From assembly GCF_030269365.1 (NCBI RefSeq), contig NZ_BSTF01000007.1:124001-188000 (forward strand): 64,000 bases of DNA, written 5' to 3'. The notes beneath the pieces are model-generated. The model did no database searches. It saw only the letters and a list, made by a program, of their open reading frames with translations, and was not told the DNA's origin. The first letter of the stretch is position 1. Each line of letters begins with the position of its first letter. Positions 9,034-17,700 of this stretch are shown piece after piece. A program made the translations under genes and the position numbers. Source of the DNA: Lentzea sp. NBRC 102530 (GTDB lineage Bacteria > Actinomycetota > Actinomycetes > Mycobacteriales > Pseudonocardiaceae).

Positions 9034-10503
9034 TCACGCCAGCAGCTCGCCGCGTTTGATCCACCGCGCCAGCAGCACCGTCGCGTCGTCCTGCAGAACG
9101 TCGTTCTGGTGTGCCAGCACGGCTTTGACCAACCGCCGGGTGGTCTCCGGCGGTGGGTGCGCGGCGGCGGCCTCCCGGTGCAGGAAGTCCGTCAGCCGCG
9201 CCTCACCGAAGAACTCCCCGTCGGCATCACGCGCCTCGGTGACGCCGTCGGTGTGCAGGAAGAGCCAGTCGTCGGGCTCCAGCGTCTCCTCCGCGACGAC
9301 GAGTTCGCCGGTGCCCAAGCCGAAGGGAAGCCTGCGACCGCCGCCCAGTTGTTTGACGACCTTGCCCGAACGCATCAGCAGCGGCGGCGGGTGCCCGGCG
9401 TTGACGTAGCGCAGGCGGCCGCTGTGCAGATCCAGTTCGGCCAGGACGCCGGTGGCGAACGCGCCGTGCGGGAACTGGCCCGCGATGGTCTCGTCCATGG
9501 CCCTGGCCTGTTCGTACAGGCCGTGCCCCGCGCGACGGGTGCTGCGGCAGGCGGCCAGCGCGGCGGCGGCCACGAACCCGCTGCGCATCGTGTGCCCGAC
9601 GGCGTCGAAGATCGACAGCGTCGCGGTCGTCTCCGACAACGAGTAGTCGAAGGCGTCACCGCCGACCTCGTAGCAGGGCTCCAGGACACCGGCGACGGCG
9701 AAGCAGTCCGTGGCGGCGGTGAGCGGGGGCAGCAACTGCCGGATCAGGTCGGCGGCGGGGCTCCTCGGTCGTTGTAGCCGCAGGACGTCCAGCCCGTCGC
9801 CGTAGTGGGTGCTGATCGTGACGAGGTGGCCGATGAGCGCCGACAACCATCGGCACCGCTCGTGCAGGCCGGCGTCGAGCGGGTCCGTTCCCTCGGGCAG
9901 GCTCACCCCGAGCACGCCGAGCCGCTCCACACCGTCGAGCAGCGGCACCCACAACCGAGGCCGTCCGCCACTGCTGGAGGGCACCACCTCGATCGTCCGG
10001 AACGCCCTGCCCGGCAACGTGGAGTCCACCCCGAACGACGTGAGGCCCGGTTCCTGCCGCTCACCCACCAGGTGCAGCGCCCGCTGCTCGTAGTCGACGA
10101 GGTAGACGCTGATCTCCAGGCCCAGCGCACGGCCCGCACGCGCGGCGACGAGCGGCAGTCGTTCCGGCGGCGCCTGGTGCATGCCGTCGAGCAGCTTCAC
10201 CAGTGCCGCCAGGGTGCCCGAGCGCGGAGTGCTCGTGGACGGCCGGGCCGTGTACGGAACGCGATGCGGCCAGGTGAGCTCGTCGAGCCGCTCGTTGACC
10301 GCGTGCGCCAGCACATCGCGCTGCGCCGGCGGCAGTGGCATCAGCCCCTGCAGGTAGGCCTCGACGTCGAGCTGGTCGTGGTCCCCGCCGAGGGCGAAGT
10401 ACCGGGCCCACAGCTCCTGCACCGTCAGCTCGGCGCGAGCGAAGGCGAGTGAGAACGCGCGGAGCTGCTCGTCCTGCCGCGCCGGCTCCTGGTCCGAGGA
10501 CAT
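9034..10503 (-). CDS. GAF-SpoIIE/PP2C serine phosphatase
   Basis: 489 aa. A helical N-terminal region of about 90 residues is followed by a GAF-like sensor (about 100-235) and a SpoIIE-type PP2C domain (about 260-480) with [38 protein letters not shown] and DDATVLL. The metal-binding aspartates are all visible. It starts 5 bp after the stop of the GAF-ANTAR gene on the same strand, so the two form an operon. The likely role is signal-dependent dephosphorylation of a STAS protein, possibly the STAS module encoded at 6372-7115. This partnership is inferred only from proximity. Confidence 0.9.
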   Translation of the reverse strand: MSSDQEPARQDEQLRAFSLAFARAELTVQELWARYFALGGDHDQLDVEAYLQGLMPLPPAQRDVLAHAVNERLDELTWPHRVPYTARPSTSTPRSGTLAALVKLLDGMHQAPPERLPLVAARAGRALGLEISVYLVDYEQRALHLVGERQEPGLTSFGVDSTLPGRAFRTIEVVPSSSGGRPRLWVPLLDGVERLGVLGVSLPEGTDPLDAGLHERCRWLSALIGHLVTISTHYGDGLDVLRLQRPRSPAADLIRQLLPPLTAATDCFAVAGVLEPCYEVGGDAFDYSLSETTATLSIFDAVGHTMRSGFVAAAALAACRSTRRAGHGLYEQARAMDETIAGQFPHGAFATGVLAELDLHSGRLRYVNAGHPPPLLMRSGKVVKQLGGGRRLPFGLGTGELVVAEETLEPDDWLFLHTDGVTEARDADGEFFGEARLTDFLHREAAAAHPPPETTRRLVKAVLAHQNDVLQDDATVLLARWIKRGELLA

Positions 10504-10508
10504 CGTGG

Positions 10509-11231
10509 TCAGCGATCCCGCCGAGCGGTGGACCGCACCAGCGCGGTGGCCAGGTCGCGCAGCCTCTTGTTCCCGTCCTGCGACTCGCGCGCCAGCAGCG
10601 CGAACGCGGTCGTTTCGTCGAGGTGCTCACGCGCCATGAGGATTCCCTTCGCCATGCTGATCACGTCCCGGCCGCGCATCTGCTCGACGAGCGCGTCGCT
10701 GAGCTTCCGCGCGTTCTCGAACGAGCGGACGTTGGCGAGCAGGATCGCCGCCTGTGCGGCGAACATAGTGAGCAGGTACTCGTCGCGTTCCCCGAACGTG
10801 AAGGGCTCGCGGCCGTACACCTTGATCGCACCGAGTGCGCCGCCCCCGGCCACCAGCGGCGCGCTCAAGGCCGCCCGCATCCCCGATGCCAGGGCCGCAC
10901 CGGCCCAGCGCCGCCAGCGCGGTTCTCCGGCGAAGTCGTCGACGCGGAACACCCGGCGCTGTTCCCACGCGCTCAGGCAGGGGCCCTCCCTCAGCTCGTA
11001 CTGGAGCGCGTCCAGTTCCTGCACGAGCGGATCGGTCGCCGCCGCGGTGGCCCTGCGGCCGTCCTCGTCGAGCAACGTCACCCCTGCCCCCTCGGCGCCG
11101 GGTACCGCTTCCCCTGCCAGTGCCGTCACCAGGCTCAACGCCGTGCGGACCGTCTCCCGGGACAGCAGCAGACCCGACATCCGCACCGACACGGCCGCGA
11201 GTTCGTCGGCGAGGGGCAGGTCCTGGTCCAT
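10509..11231 (-). CDS. GAF-ANTAR transcription antitermination regulator
   Basis: 240 aa. An N-terminal GAF domain (residues about 15-165; [20 protein letters not shown] is typical of actinobacterial GAF-ANTAR proteins) precedes a C-terminal ANTAR RNA-binding domain with [19 protein letters not shown] and FALLARESQ. The ATG at 11231 was preferred to upstream frame extensions because it is preceded by GAGGGGAAG and gives the usual family length. ANTAR domains bind paired hairpins in nascent RNA. No clear double hairpin was identified in the flanking 11232-11406 leader. It is the first gene of an operon with the following PP2C. Confidence 0.9.
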   Translation of the reverse strand: MDQDLPLADELAAVSVRMSGLLLSRETVRTALSLVTALAGEAVPGAEGAGVTLLDEDGRRATAAATDPLVQELDALQYELREGPCLSAWEQRRVFRVDDFAGEPRWRRWAGAALASGMRAALSAPLVAGGGALGAIKVYGREPFTFGERDEYLLTMFAAQAAILLANVRSFENARKLSDALVEQMRGRDVISMAKGILMAREHLDETTAFALLARESQDGNKRLRDLATALVRSTARRDR

Positions 11232-11406
11232 CTGCCTGACTTCCCCTCGGACACGACCGCAAACAGCGGTCGGTCCACCCGCAGCGGAACAGCCGGTGAC
11301 CGCGCGAGTTCGTCCGTGCGGACGGTTCCCGGCAGGTGTCACACCGGTTTCGACGGGTAGTCCGGCGGCACGGCGAAGCCCGCCGTGCGTGCCTCGGAGG
11401 GGGACC

Positions 11407-13152
11407 ATGACCACGTTGAAGCCGGCACCGACACCGGTCGCGGCCACCCGGCGCGCCAAGGGATCCGCGTTGCTGAACCTGTTCCAGACGACCGATCACA
11501 AGACGATCGGCATCATGTACATGGCCACGTCGTTCGGGTTCTTCATGATCGGTGGCGTGATGGCGCTGCTGATGCGCGGCGAACTCGCGCGCCCCGGACT
11601 GCAGTTCCTGTCGAACGAGCAGTACAACCAGCTGTTCACCATGCACGGCACGGTGATGCTGCTGCTCTACGCGACGCCGATCGTCTTCGGGTTCGCCAAC
11701 TTCGTCGTCCCGCTGCAGATCGGGTCGCCCGACGTCGCGTTCCCGCGGCTGAACGCCTTCTCCTACTGGCTGTTCCTGTTCGGCGGCCTGATCGTGGTGA
11801 GCTCGTTCCTGACCCCGGCCGGAGCGGCGGACTTCGGGTGGACCGCCTACACGCCGTTGTCGAGCGCCACGCACTCCCCCGGCATCGGTGGTGACCTGTG
11901 GATCTCCGGGCTGATCGTCGGTGGTCTGGGCACCATCCTGGGCGCGGTCAACATGATCACGACGATCGTCTGCCTGCGCGCACCGGGCATGACCGCGTTC
12001 CGGATGCCGATCTTCACCTGGAACATCCTGGTGACCTCGATCCTGGTGCTGCTGGCGTTCCCGATCCTCACCGCCGCCTTGTTCGGGCTGCTCGCCGACC
12101 GCCACTTCGGCGCGCACGTCTTCGACCCGGCCAACGGCGGGGTGATCCTGTGGCAGCACCTGTTCTGGTTCTTCGGCCACCCGGAGGTCTACATCGTCGC
12201 GTTGCCGTTCTTCGGCATCGTGTCCGAGATCTTCCCCGTGTTCAGCCGCAAACCGTTGTTCGGCTACAAGGGCCTCGTCTACGCCACGATCGCGATCGCG
12301 CTGTACTCCGTCGTGGTGTGGGCGCACCACATGTTCGCGACCGGCGCGGTGCTGCTGTTGTTCTTCTCTCTCACCACGTTCATCATCGCCGTGCCCACCG
12401 GCATCAAGTTCTTCAACTGGATCGGCACGATGTGGAAGGGGCAGCTGACGTTCGAGACCCCGATGCTGTTCAGCCTCGGGTTCATCGTCACGTTCCTGTT
12501 CGGTGGCCTGTCCGGCATCCTGCTCGCCTCGCCCCCCATCGACTTCCACGTCCACGACACCTACTTCGTCGTGGCCCACTTCCACTACGTGCTGTTCGGC
12601 ACCATCGTGTTCGCCACCTACGCCGGCATCTACTTCTGGTTCCCGAAGATGACCGGCCGGATGATGAGCGAACCGCTCGGCAAACTGCACTTCTGGAGCA
12701 CGTTCCTCGGCTTCCACGGCACCTTCCTGGTCCACCACTGGCTCGGCAACCAGGGCATGCCCCGCCGCTACGCCGACTACCTCCCCAGCGACGACTTCAC
12801 CTTCCTCAACACCTTCTCCACCATCGGGTCCTTTGTACTGGGCGCGTCCGTGCTGCCGTTCCTCTACAACATCGCGCGCAGCTACCGGTACGGCGAACCC
12901 GCGCGCGCCGACGACCCCTGGGGGTTCGGCAACTCGCTGGAGTGGGCCACCACCTCGCCACCGCCACGGCACAACTTCCACGAGCTGCCGAAGATCCGCT
13001 CCGAACGCCCCGCCTTCGAGCTGCACTACCCCCACATGGTCGAGCGGATGCGCGCCGAGTCCCACGTGTCCGTCACCAGGCCCGGGCCCGCCGGTATCGA
13101 CAAGACCACCGACAAGGTGCTCGCACCGACCGACCGCGACACGAAGCACTGA
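11407..13152 (+). CDS. ctaD: Cytochrome c oxidase subunit I
   Basis: 581 aa polytopic membrane protein, the catalytic subunit of an aa3-type oxidase reducing O2 to water with proton pumping. Visible ligands are His80 (FTMHGTVML, low-spin heme), His258 and the cross-linking Tyr262 in FGHPEVY, CuB ligands His307-His308 in VWAHHMF, and His391/His393 in the [10 protein letters not shown] segment for the two hemes. The ATG at 11407 follows a strong GGAGGGGG site. No other oxidase subunit, heme a synthase or bc1 gene is nearby, so this is probably an additional copy or an isolated main copy. It ends 3 bp before a DUF3040 gene that is probably cotranscribed. Confidence 0.97.
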   Translation: MTTLKPAPTPVAATRRAKGSALLNLFQTTDHKTIGIMYMATSFGFFMIGGVMALLMRGELARPGLQFLSNEQYNQLFTMHGTVMLLLYATPIVFGFANFVVPLQIGSPDVAFPRLNAFSYWLFLFGGLIVVSSFLTPAGAADFGWTAYTPLSSATHSPGIGGDLWISGLIVGGLGTILGAVNMITTIVCLRAPGMTAFRMPIFTWNILVTSILVLLAFPILTAALFGLLADRHFGAHVFDPANGGVILWQHLFWFFGHPEVYIVALPFFGIVSEIFPVFSRKPLFGYKGLVYATIAIALYSVVVWAHHMFATGAVLLLFFSLTTFIIAVPTGIKFFNWIGTMWKGQLTFETPMLFSLGFIVTFLFGGLSGILLASPPIDFHVHDTYFVVAHFHYVLFGTIVFATYAGIYFWFPKMTGRMMSEPLGKLHFWSTFLGFHGTFLVHHWLGNQGMPRRYADYLPSDDFTFLNTFSTIGSFVLGASVLPFLYNIARSYRYGEPARADDPWGFGNSLEWATTSPPPRHNFHELPKIRSERPAFELHYPHMVERMRAESHVSVTRPGPAGIDKTTDKVLAPTDRDTKH

Positions 13153-13155
13153 GCC

Positions 13156-13437
13156 GTGGACGCCGCACGCGAACTCAGGGAACTCCGGCGGATCGAACGC
13201 TGGCTCACCACCGACGACCCGGAACTGGCCGCAGCGCTGAGCGCACACGGCGCCGCACCCCGACAGACGAAGCAGCGGTGGGCGCGGTTCACGATCTGTG
13301 CCGTGGGCGCGGTGTGCGTGGTGCTCGGCGCGCTCACCGCGACCTTCCTCTTCGTCTTCACCGGGGTGCTGGCCCTGATGGTGGGCGCCTGCCTGCACGT
13401 CCTCCGCCGGAGCCGGCGGCGCGGACACAGCCGATGA
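13156..13437 (+). CDS. DUF3040 family membrane protein
   Basis: 93 aa from a GTG 3 bp after ctaD. The N-terminus has the LRRIERWLTTDDPELAAALS pattern of the actinobacterial DUF3040 family. Two hydrophobic helices follow (residues about 45-80) and an Arg-rich tail ends the protein. Members are small inner-membrane proteins of unknown function. Close spacing suggests cotranscription with the oxidase subunit, but a functional link is only inferred. Confidence 0.82.
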   Translation: MDAARELRELRRIERWLTTDDPELAAALSAHGAAPRQTKQRWARFTICAVGAVCVVLGALTATFLFVFTGVLALMVGACLHVLRRSRRRGHSR

Positions 13438-13494
13438 GGGTCCGGCGCCGGCCCAGTGGCAAGTTCCCGAGCCGAGAACCAGCGGGTCGTCGCC

Positions 13495-13839
13495 TCAGTC
13501 GCGCGCGGGTTCCGTCCGCACGACCAGCCCGCGCACGGTGAGCACCGTGGCCTCCGGACTCTCCGGCAACGCGAAGTCCGCGTCCACCGGGCCGGCGGCC
13601 CACCGGATCGGCTCGCGCGCGGTGAGCCGCACCTCGCCGTCCGGCTGGGTCACGGTGGCGCCGTCCTGCTCCAGCACGATGGTGCCGCCGTCCTCGGGTC
13701 CACCCGCGTCCGGCAGTTCGGCGACCAACCGGATCGCGGTGAGCGCGTCGCCGTCGCACTCGCCCGTGAACTCCAGGAGCATCGTCTTCGCGCGCAACGT
13801 CACTTCGGCGCGCTCGGCGTGACAGCGAGTTTTGGCCAT
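13495..13839 (-). CDS. Hypothetical protein
   Basis: 114 aa from the ATG at 13839 (MAKTRCHAERAEVTL). It is acidic and rich in Val/Thr with a likely beta-strand pattern (VTLRAKTMLLEFTGECDGD, then VTQPDGEVRLTAREP and ATVLTVRGLVVRTEP). No transmembrane segment, signal peptide or recognised motif is visible. It is convergent with the DUF3040 gene and divergent from the hydrolase gene. Codon use is normal for the window, which supports it being a real gene. I cannot assign a function. Confidence 0.6.
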   Translation of the reverse strand: MAKTRCHAERAEVTLRAKTMLLEFTGECDGDALTAIRLVAELPDAGGPEDGGTIVLEQDGATVTQPDGEVRLTAREPIRWAAGPVDADFALPESPEATVLTVRGLVVRTEPARD

Positions 13840-13973
13840 GCGTGTCCCTACCCCCGCGCCGCCGGACGAAACCCCTACACCGCGTCTTCGTCCGGGAAAC
13901 GTCACGTCGGTCGCGTTTGCGCAGCTCGCCCGCGGCAATTCTGACGCTACCGACAAGGCGGAGGAGAACGCCG

Positions 13974-14738
13974 ATGAATGCATTGCGATCGTTGCGTTCC
14001 GTCGCCCGTGAGCACGCGGTGACGGCGATGCTGGGCTGTCAGCTGATCGCCGACCCCGTGTGGCGTGAGGCGGATCCGGACGAGGGCGCCGGACTCGGCG
14101 TGCTGCTCGTTCCCGGCTTCGGCGCCGCCGACGTGTCGCTGAGCTTCGTCAGCACCTGGCTGAGCCACCGCGGCTACCGTCCCGCGGGCGCCCGCATCGG
14201 CTTCAACCTCGGTTGCACCACCGCACTGGTCGACCGGATCGAGAGGCGGCTCGAGGAGCACGCGACCGCCACCGGCGGACCCGTCGTCCTCGTCGGACAC
14301 AGCCGCGGCGGCGGTCTCGCCCGGCTCGCCGCCGTGCGCCGGCCCGACCTCGTGCGCGGACTGGTCATGCTGGGCAGCCCCGTCGTCGACCCGCTGGCCG
14401 CGAACCCTCACGTCATGTTGGCCGCGCGCACCCTCGCCAGGCTGGCGGCCGTGGGCGTCCCCGGCCTGATGGACCAGGAGTGCTTCAACGGCGTCTGCCA
14501 CGACGACAGCGTCCGCGCCCTGGCCACCCCGCTGCCCGCCGAAGTGCCGGCCGTGTCGATGTTCTCGCGGACCGACGAGGTCGTGCCGTGGCGGCTGAGC
14601 CAGGACCCCTCCGCCGACTGCGTCGAGGTGCACAGCACGCACATCGGCATGGGCCTCGCCCCGGACGTGTACCGCGTCCTGAGCCAGCGGCTGGCGGCCT
14701 GGACGCCCGAGCCCGCGCTGACGTCACTCGCGGGGTAG
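13974..14738 (+). CDS. Alpha/beta-hydrolase, lipase-like
   Basis: 254 aa from ATG 13974, preceded by GGAGGAG. The nucleophile elbow GHSRGG lies near residue 105 after a GVLLVPGFGAADVS oxyanion region. The acid is likely in FSRTDEVV, and the catalytic His in VHSTHIGMG, so the Ser-Asp-His triad appears complete. There is no signal peptide, so it should be cytoplasmic or membrane-associated. The substrate is unknown; lipase or esterase activity is a family-level guess. It is not close to the OleB (haloalkane-dehalogenase-like) family by visible motifs, and it lies 5 kb from the ole-like cluster. Confidence 0.82.
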   Translation: MNALRSLRSVAREHAVTAMLGCQLIADPVWREADPDEGAGLGVLLVPGFGAADVSLSFVSTWLSHRGYRPAGARIGFNLGCTTALVDRIERRLEEHATATGGPVVLVGHSRGGGLARLAAVRRPDLVRGLVMLGSPVVDPLAANPHVMLAARTLARLAAVGVPGLMDQECFNGVCHDDSVRALATPLPAEVPAVSMFSRTDEVVPWRLSQDPSADCVEVHSTHIGMGLAPDVYRVLSQRLAAWTPEPALTSLAG

Positions 14739-15261
14739 TGCGCCCTGCGGGGTTTCCACGCTGACACTTCGACGATGAGAGCAGCTTCGGCGTCGGAAAA
14801 CATTGGCGCACAAGCAGATCATCGCCGTGGCCGAGGCTGCCTGTGCACGTGGCAGATCTCGATGTTCGCAAGTGAACGAGATCCGGGATTGGCGCGGCGA
14901 CCAACGACTCCACGTCGGTCAACCAGCAGTCCGAGAAGCCGGGTTGCCCCCCGTTGCACTGCGGTTCGCGGGATTGCACTGCGGTTCGCGGGATTGCACT
15001 GCGGTTCGCGGGATTGCACTGCGGTTCGCGGGATTGCACTGCGGTTCGCGGGCCACCCGACAACCCGGTCCTCTTCACCACCGCGGCCGAGAAGAAGTTG
15101 CGCGTCTCGGTCGCGACAGGCAGCTTCCCTGCTACGCCCGAACCGATCTCGAACGCGGCCGCATCGCCATCCACGCCGACATGGCCAAGCCTTCACCTCG
15201 CGGCTGGCTGTTCACCGGCGAGTTCGCGCCCGCCGAACATCTGCCAGGAACGCCTTCGTCG
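14739..15261. other. 523-bp region without an intact gene
   Basis: No complete gene could be supported here. It contains the five-copy 20-bp repeat at 14954-15052. Just after it, 15054-15130 on the plus strand reads like coding sequence (NPVLFTTAAEKKLRVSV), and coding-like sequence continues in another frame at about 15130-15240 (RIAIHADMAK, GWLFTGEFAP). Third-position G/C is high in both pieces, but no start is visible. This may be a frame-disrupted remnant of an unidentified gene. Confidence 0.45.
14954..15052. repeat. Five tandem copies of a 20-bp repeat
   Basis: The unit TTGCACTGCGGTTCGCGGGA occurs five times head to tail without spacers, the last copy losing its final base. The copies are identical. 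The period is not a multiple of three, so a coding repeat is unlikely. There are no spacers, so it is not a CRISPR array. It lies downstream of the hydrolase gene and downstream of the convergent three-gene unknown operon. Confidence 0.95.
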
Positions 15262-15537
15262 TCAACTCAGGAGCAAGAGGAGACGGGCGTGGTGGTAGGT
15301 GAGGGTTCCCGTGGACTGAACGGGCTCGTACACGTGGACCGCCCCCTCCCGCAGACGCCGGTCCATGTCGCGCATCATCGGGTTGAACGCCGGGTCCATC
15401 CTGTGTGCCATGCCGTCCAGAACCTGGAAGGGACCGGCGTAGTCCTGGACCTGGCCGAGCGGAATGCCGCTCCAGGCGTCGATCATCTCGGACGCCCCGA
15501 GTGGCAGCGACTGGCCGCCGTGGAAGTAGTCGTGCAC
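15262..15537 (-). CDS. Hypothetical protein, third gene of unknown operon
   Basis: 91 aa from GTG 15537 (starts DYFHGGQSLPLGASEM after the initiator and a His). The start is set by a GAGGAGG site overlapping the end of the preceding gene, whose stop is 10 bp upstream. The sequence is polar with a possible helical centre (MDPAFNPMMRDMDRRLREG) and no transmembrane segment or known motif. Tight spacing with the 15548-16438 and 16454-16861 genes suggests one transcript. Function unknown. Confidence 0.6.
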   Translation of the reverse strand: MHDYFHGGQSLPLGASEMIDAWSGIPLGQVQDYAGPFQVLDGMAHRMDPAFNPMMRDMDRRLREGAVHVYEPVQSTGTLTYHHARLLLLLS

Positions 15538-15547
15538 GGTGTCCTCC

Positions 15548-16438
15548 TCAGATCTGTCTGCGCAGCCAGAACGTGCGCTGGATCCAGTCGCTGCTATCCG
15601 CAGCGCCCGCCTCCGGGCCGAAGATGCCGTTGCGCACCTGCTGGTCGAACAGTTCCCAGCCATCGTCGCCCAGTACGTTCAGCTCGCGGTGAACGATCTC
15701 GGTGGCCAGATCGGCGACGGTCAGGCCCTTGGCCGGCACGAACCGGTCGCCCAACGCGACCCTGTTCTGTTCGTTGTCCGCTGGTGGTTGGGTGAGTACG
15801 GGCTGCAGTTCGGTCTTCGTGCCGTCGGGTCCGGTAAGCGACGTCGTGACGGTCCACATCATGGACGACATGTCCTGGAAGGTTTCGCGACGGACGGCGA
15901 CCACACGTTTCCGCTTGGTGTCCGTCGGCGCCCACGAGCAGCAACGTTCGTGTGCGCGGGCCTCTTCCCAGTCGGCTGAGGATCTCTGGCTGCGCTGCTC
16001 GGCGCGCTCGAACCGCTGCCGGCTGCGCTCGTACTCGGCGTACTGGAGCGTGTACTCGGCCATGGCGGTCGGATCAGGCCGCGCCGGCCGGAAGAGGTGT
16101 TGGACCGGAGGAGGCAGCTCCGGAGGGACTGGGGCCGACCGACCCAGCAGGCCGAAGCCGGAAGTCCGCGGCGTCGGTGGCAGAGCTTTGCGGTTGCTCG
16201 GATCGGCCTGGCAGGACGGGCAGCAAAGTTCGTGGAGCTCGGTCGTGACGGTCGCGGTATCGCCGCGGACGTCACGACCGACGCGGTTGGTGCCCTGGCA
16301 CGCGTCGGTGCCGAGAGCAACTTCTGCCTTCTCCTCGCGGGTACCCGTGTGCTGCCACTGAGCAGGATCGGCAGGTGCTTCGTAGACCAGGCGCCACTCA
16401 CGCAACTGGACCAGGTGTGCGTACTGCCATCTGACCAT
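15548..16438 (-). CDS. Hypothetical protein, DUF4177-like halves around a long insert
   Basis: 296 aa. The N-terminus (MVRWQYAHLVQLREWRLVYE) and the C-terminus (LNVLGDDGWELFD, then WIQRTFWLRRQI) together match the pattern of small DUF4177-type proteins: a W-x-Y strand, an L-x-x-L-G-x-x-G-W-E-L helix turn, and a final K/R-rich strand. If so, about 200 residues are inserted in the middle, including a CCPSC cysteine cluster and a charged helix (YERSRQRFERAEQRSQR). This reading is my inference from pattern. It sits between two other unknown genes in a compact operon with a GGAGG site before its ATG. Function unknown. Confidence 0.6.
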   Translation of the reverse strand: MVRWQYAHLVQLREWRLVYEAPADPAQWQHTGTREEKAEVALGTDACQGTNRVGRDVRGDTATVTTELHELCCPSCQADPSNRKALPPTPRTSGFGLLGRSAPVPPELPPPVQHLFRPARPDPTAMAEYTLQYAEYERSRQRFERAEQRSQRSSADWEEARAHERCCSWAPTDTKRKRVVAVRRETFQDMSSMMWTVTTSLTGPDGTKTELQPVLTQPPADNEQNRVALGDRFVPAKGLTVADLATEIVHRELNVLGDDGWELFDQQVRNGIFGPEAGAADSSDWIQRTFWLRRQI

Positions 16439-16453
16439 GACACCTCCACGTGT

Positions 16454-16861
16454 TCATGTCCCCGCCGGGAACCTGTTCCGGTCGCCGACGTGGTCGACGG
16501 CTCGCATCGCGGGGCTCGGTGTTCTCCAGCGCGGCGACCACGGCCGCGATGCTGTCGTCGAACGGGCGCAGCATGGCGACCGCGTCGGTCGGGTGAGCGC
16601 GAAACTGCCCCAGCAAAAGGACGAGGTCGCCCAGGGCGTCGTCGGGCAGGAACTCGTAGTGGTACAGCAGCACCGCGTCGGCGGTGGGTACGAGTCGACC
16701 TGCTCGCACCCCTTCACCGCCAACGTCGGCGAGCGCTCGGCCTCGCCGACGATGTTGTCCAAAGACGGGCCGAAGAGCACGAACTCCACGTCAGGTCCGA
16801 GGGCGACGCGGGCTGCCGGCTTGTCGGCCTGTTCCGCTTTCTCCCAGGACGGCTCTGGCAC
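16454..16861 (-). CDS. Hypothetical protein with two apparent compensating frameshifts
   Basis: The frame from GTG 16861 to TGA 16454 is open for 135 codons, but it looks like normal protein only in its first ~57 codons (VEFVLFGPSLDNIVGEAE) and its last ~18 (AMRAVDHVGDRNRFPAG). Between about 16690 and 16512 the coding pattern shifts by one base: the other frame reads LLYHYEFLPDDALGDLVLLL and AVVAALENTEPR with typical high third-position G/C. The shifts restore each other. Either two sequence errors, a real double indel, or recoding is needed. It is the first gene of the three-gene operon. Function unknown. Confidence 0.55.
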   Translation of the reverse strand: MPEPSWEKAEQADKPAARVALGPDVEFVLFGPSLDNIVGEAERSPTLAVKGCEQVDSYPPPTRCCCTTTSSCPTTPWATSSFCWGSFALTRPTRSPCCARSTTASRPWSPRWRTPSPAMRAVDHVGDRNRFPAGT

Positions 16862-17145
16862 GGGGCGACGCCTCTCGGTTCACCGGCGGCGCGACTCGGC
16901 CGTCCTGGTGGACATTCGCTCTGTGCGTCGCGTTCGTTAGCGGGTGACGGCAGGCCAGGACAGGCCGACGATGGCCGACCGCTGCAAGACAGCGCCGGTG
17001 CAGGCACCCGAGGCTGCGTTCAAGGCACTGCGTTACTCGGCCCGTAGTTCATCCAATCGGGTGACACACGGGCAGTGGCTGGACGTTCGGCCGGTCCCGT
17101 ACGGCATACCTGGTGTCAAGGTGGACCGGGTCGAGCGAGGTGGTT

Positions 17146-17700
17146 GTGACCAGTGCGAGCACGTGCCCGCGCACGATGTGCGCGTGCCCCTGGGACGTTC
17201 GGGAGTGTCTCGCCCCCGGCGTGCTGGACGGCGACTTCGTGCTGTTCCACGACCGGCACCGGGTGAAGTTCCTGAAGTACCTGGAGCTGCGTGGCGTCCC
17301 GCCCCACGACGCCGAGGACATCGCCAGCGACACCTTCATGGCGCTGTACCGGCGCCGGGAGGCGTTACGGCGCGCCGAGTCGCCAGAGGCGTTCGCGTTC
17401 AAGATCCTGCGGGACGCCCTCGTCGACTTCTGGCGGCGTCAGGGCCGACGCCGCGAGCACGCCGCGGTTCTCGTCGACGAGGGGCACGCGCCGGACGAGG
17501 TGGCCGGGTTGGAGACCCGGCTGGACCTCGAAAGGTTGCTCGCCTGCCTGCCGCCGAGGCAGGCCGAATGCCTGGCGCTGTTCGTCCTGCTCGACCAGGA
17601 CGCGGCGGAGATCGGGCGATACCTGGAGATCGACGCGTCGACGGTGCGTTCACACCTCTCCGACGCTCGCCGACGGTTCGAAGAGGGTGGGGTGCGATGA
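17146..17700 (+). CDS. ECF-type RNA polymerase sigma factor
   Basis: 184 aa from GTG 17146 (GAGG 5 bp upstream). Region 2 is visible as FLKYLELRGVPPHDAEDIA and DTFMALYRRREALRR, with the promoter-recognition part ILRDALVDFWRRQGRRRE. Region 4 follows as LERLLACLPPRQAECLALF and EIDASTVRSHLSDARRRFE. The gene overlaps the following whiB-like gene by ATGA. No dedicated anti-sigma factor with a ZAS motif is present. The third gene in the set is a small membrane protein that could serve as a tether, which is speculative. Confidence 0.88.
   Translation: MTSASTCPRTMCACPWDVRECLAPGVLDGDFVLFHDRHRVKFLKYLELRGVPPHDAEDIASDTFMALYRRREALRRAESPEAFAFKILRDALVDFWRRQGRRREHAAVLVDEGHAPDEVAGLETRLDLERLLACLPPRQAECLALFVLLDQDAAEIGRYLEIDASTVRSHLSDARRRFEEGGVR

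Noticed and set aside
10627-13428. 933-codon minus-strand open frame opposite ctaD
   Set aside because: Antisense shadow of ctaD rich in His, Glu and Arg without any recognised motif.
13974-14738. Missing OleB decarboxylase of the ole-like cluster
   Set aside because: The GHSRGG elbow and overall pattern fit a lipase-like hydrolase rather than a haloalkane-dehalogenase-like OleB, and it lies 5 kb away among unrelated genes.
14954-15052. CRISPR array
   Set aside because: The 20-bp units abut with no spacers, and no cas gene is present.
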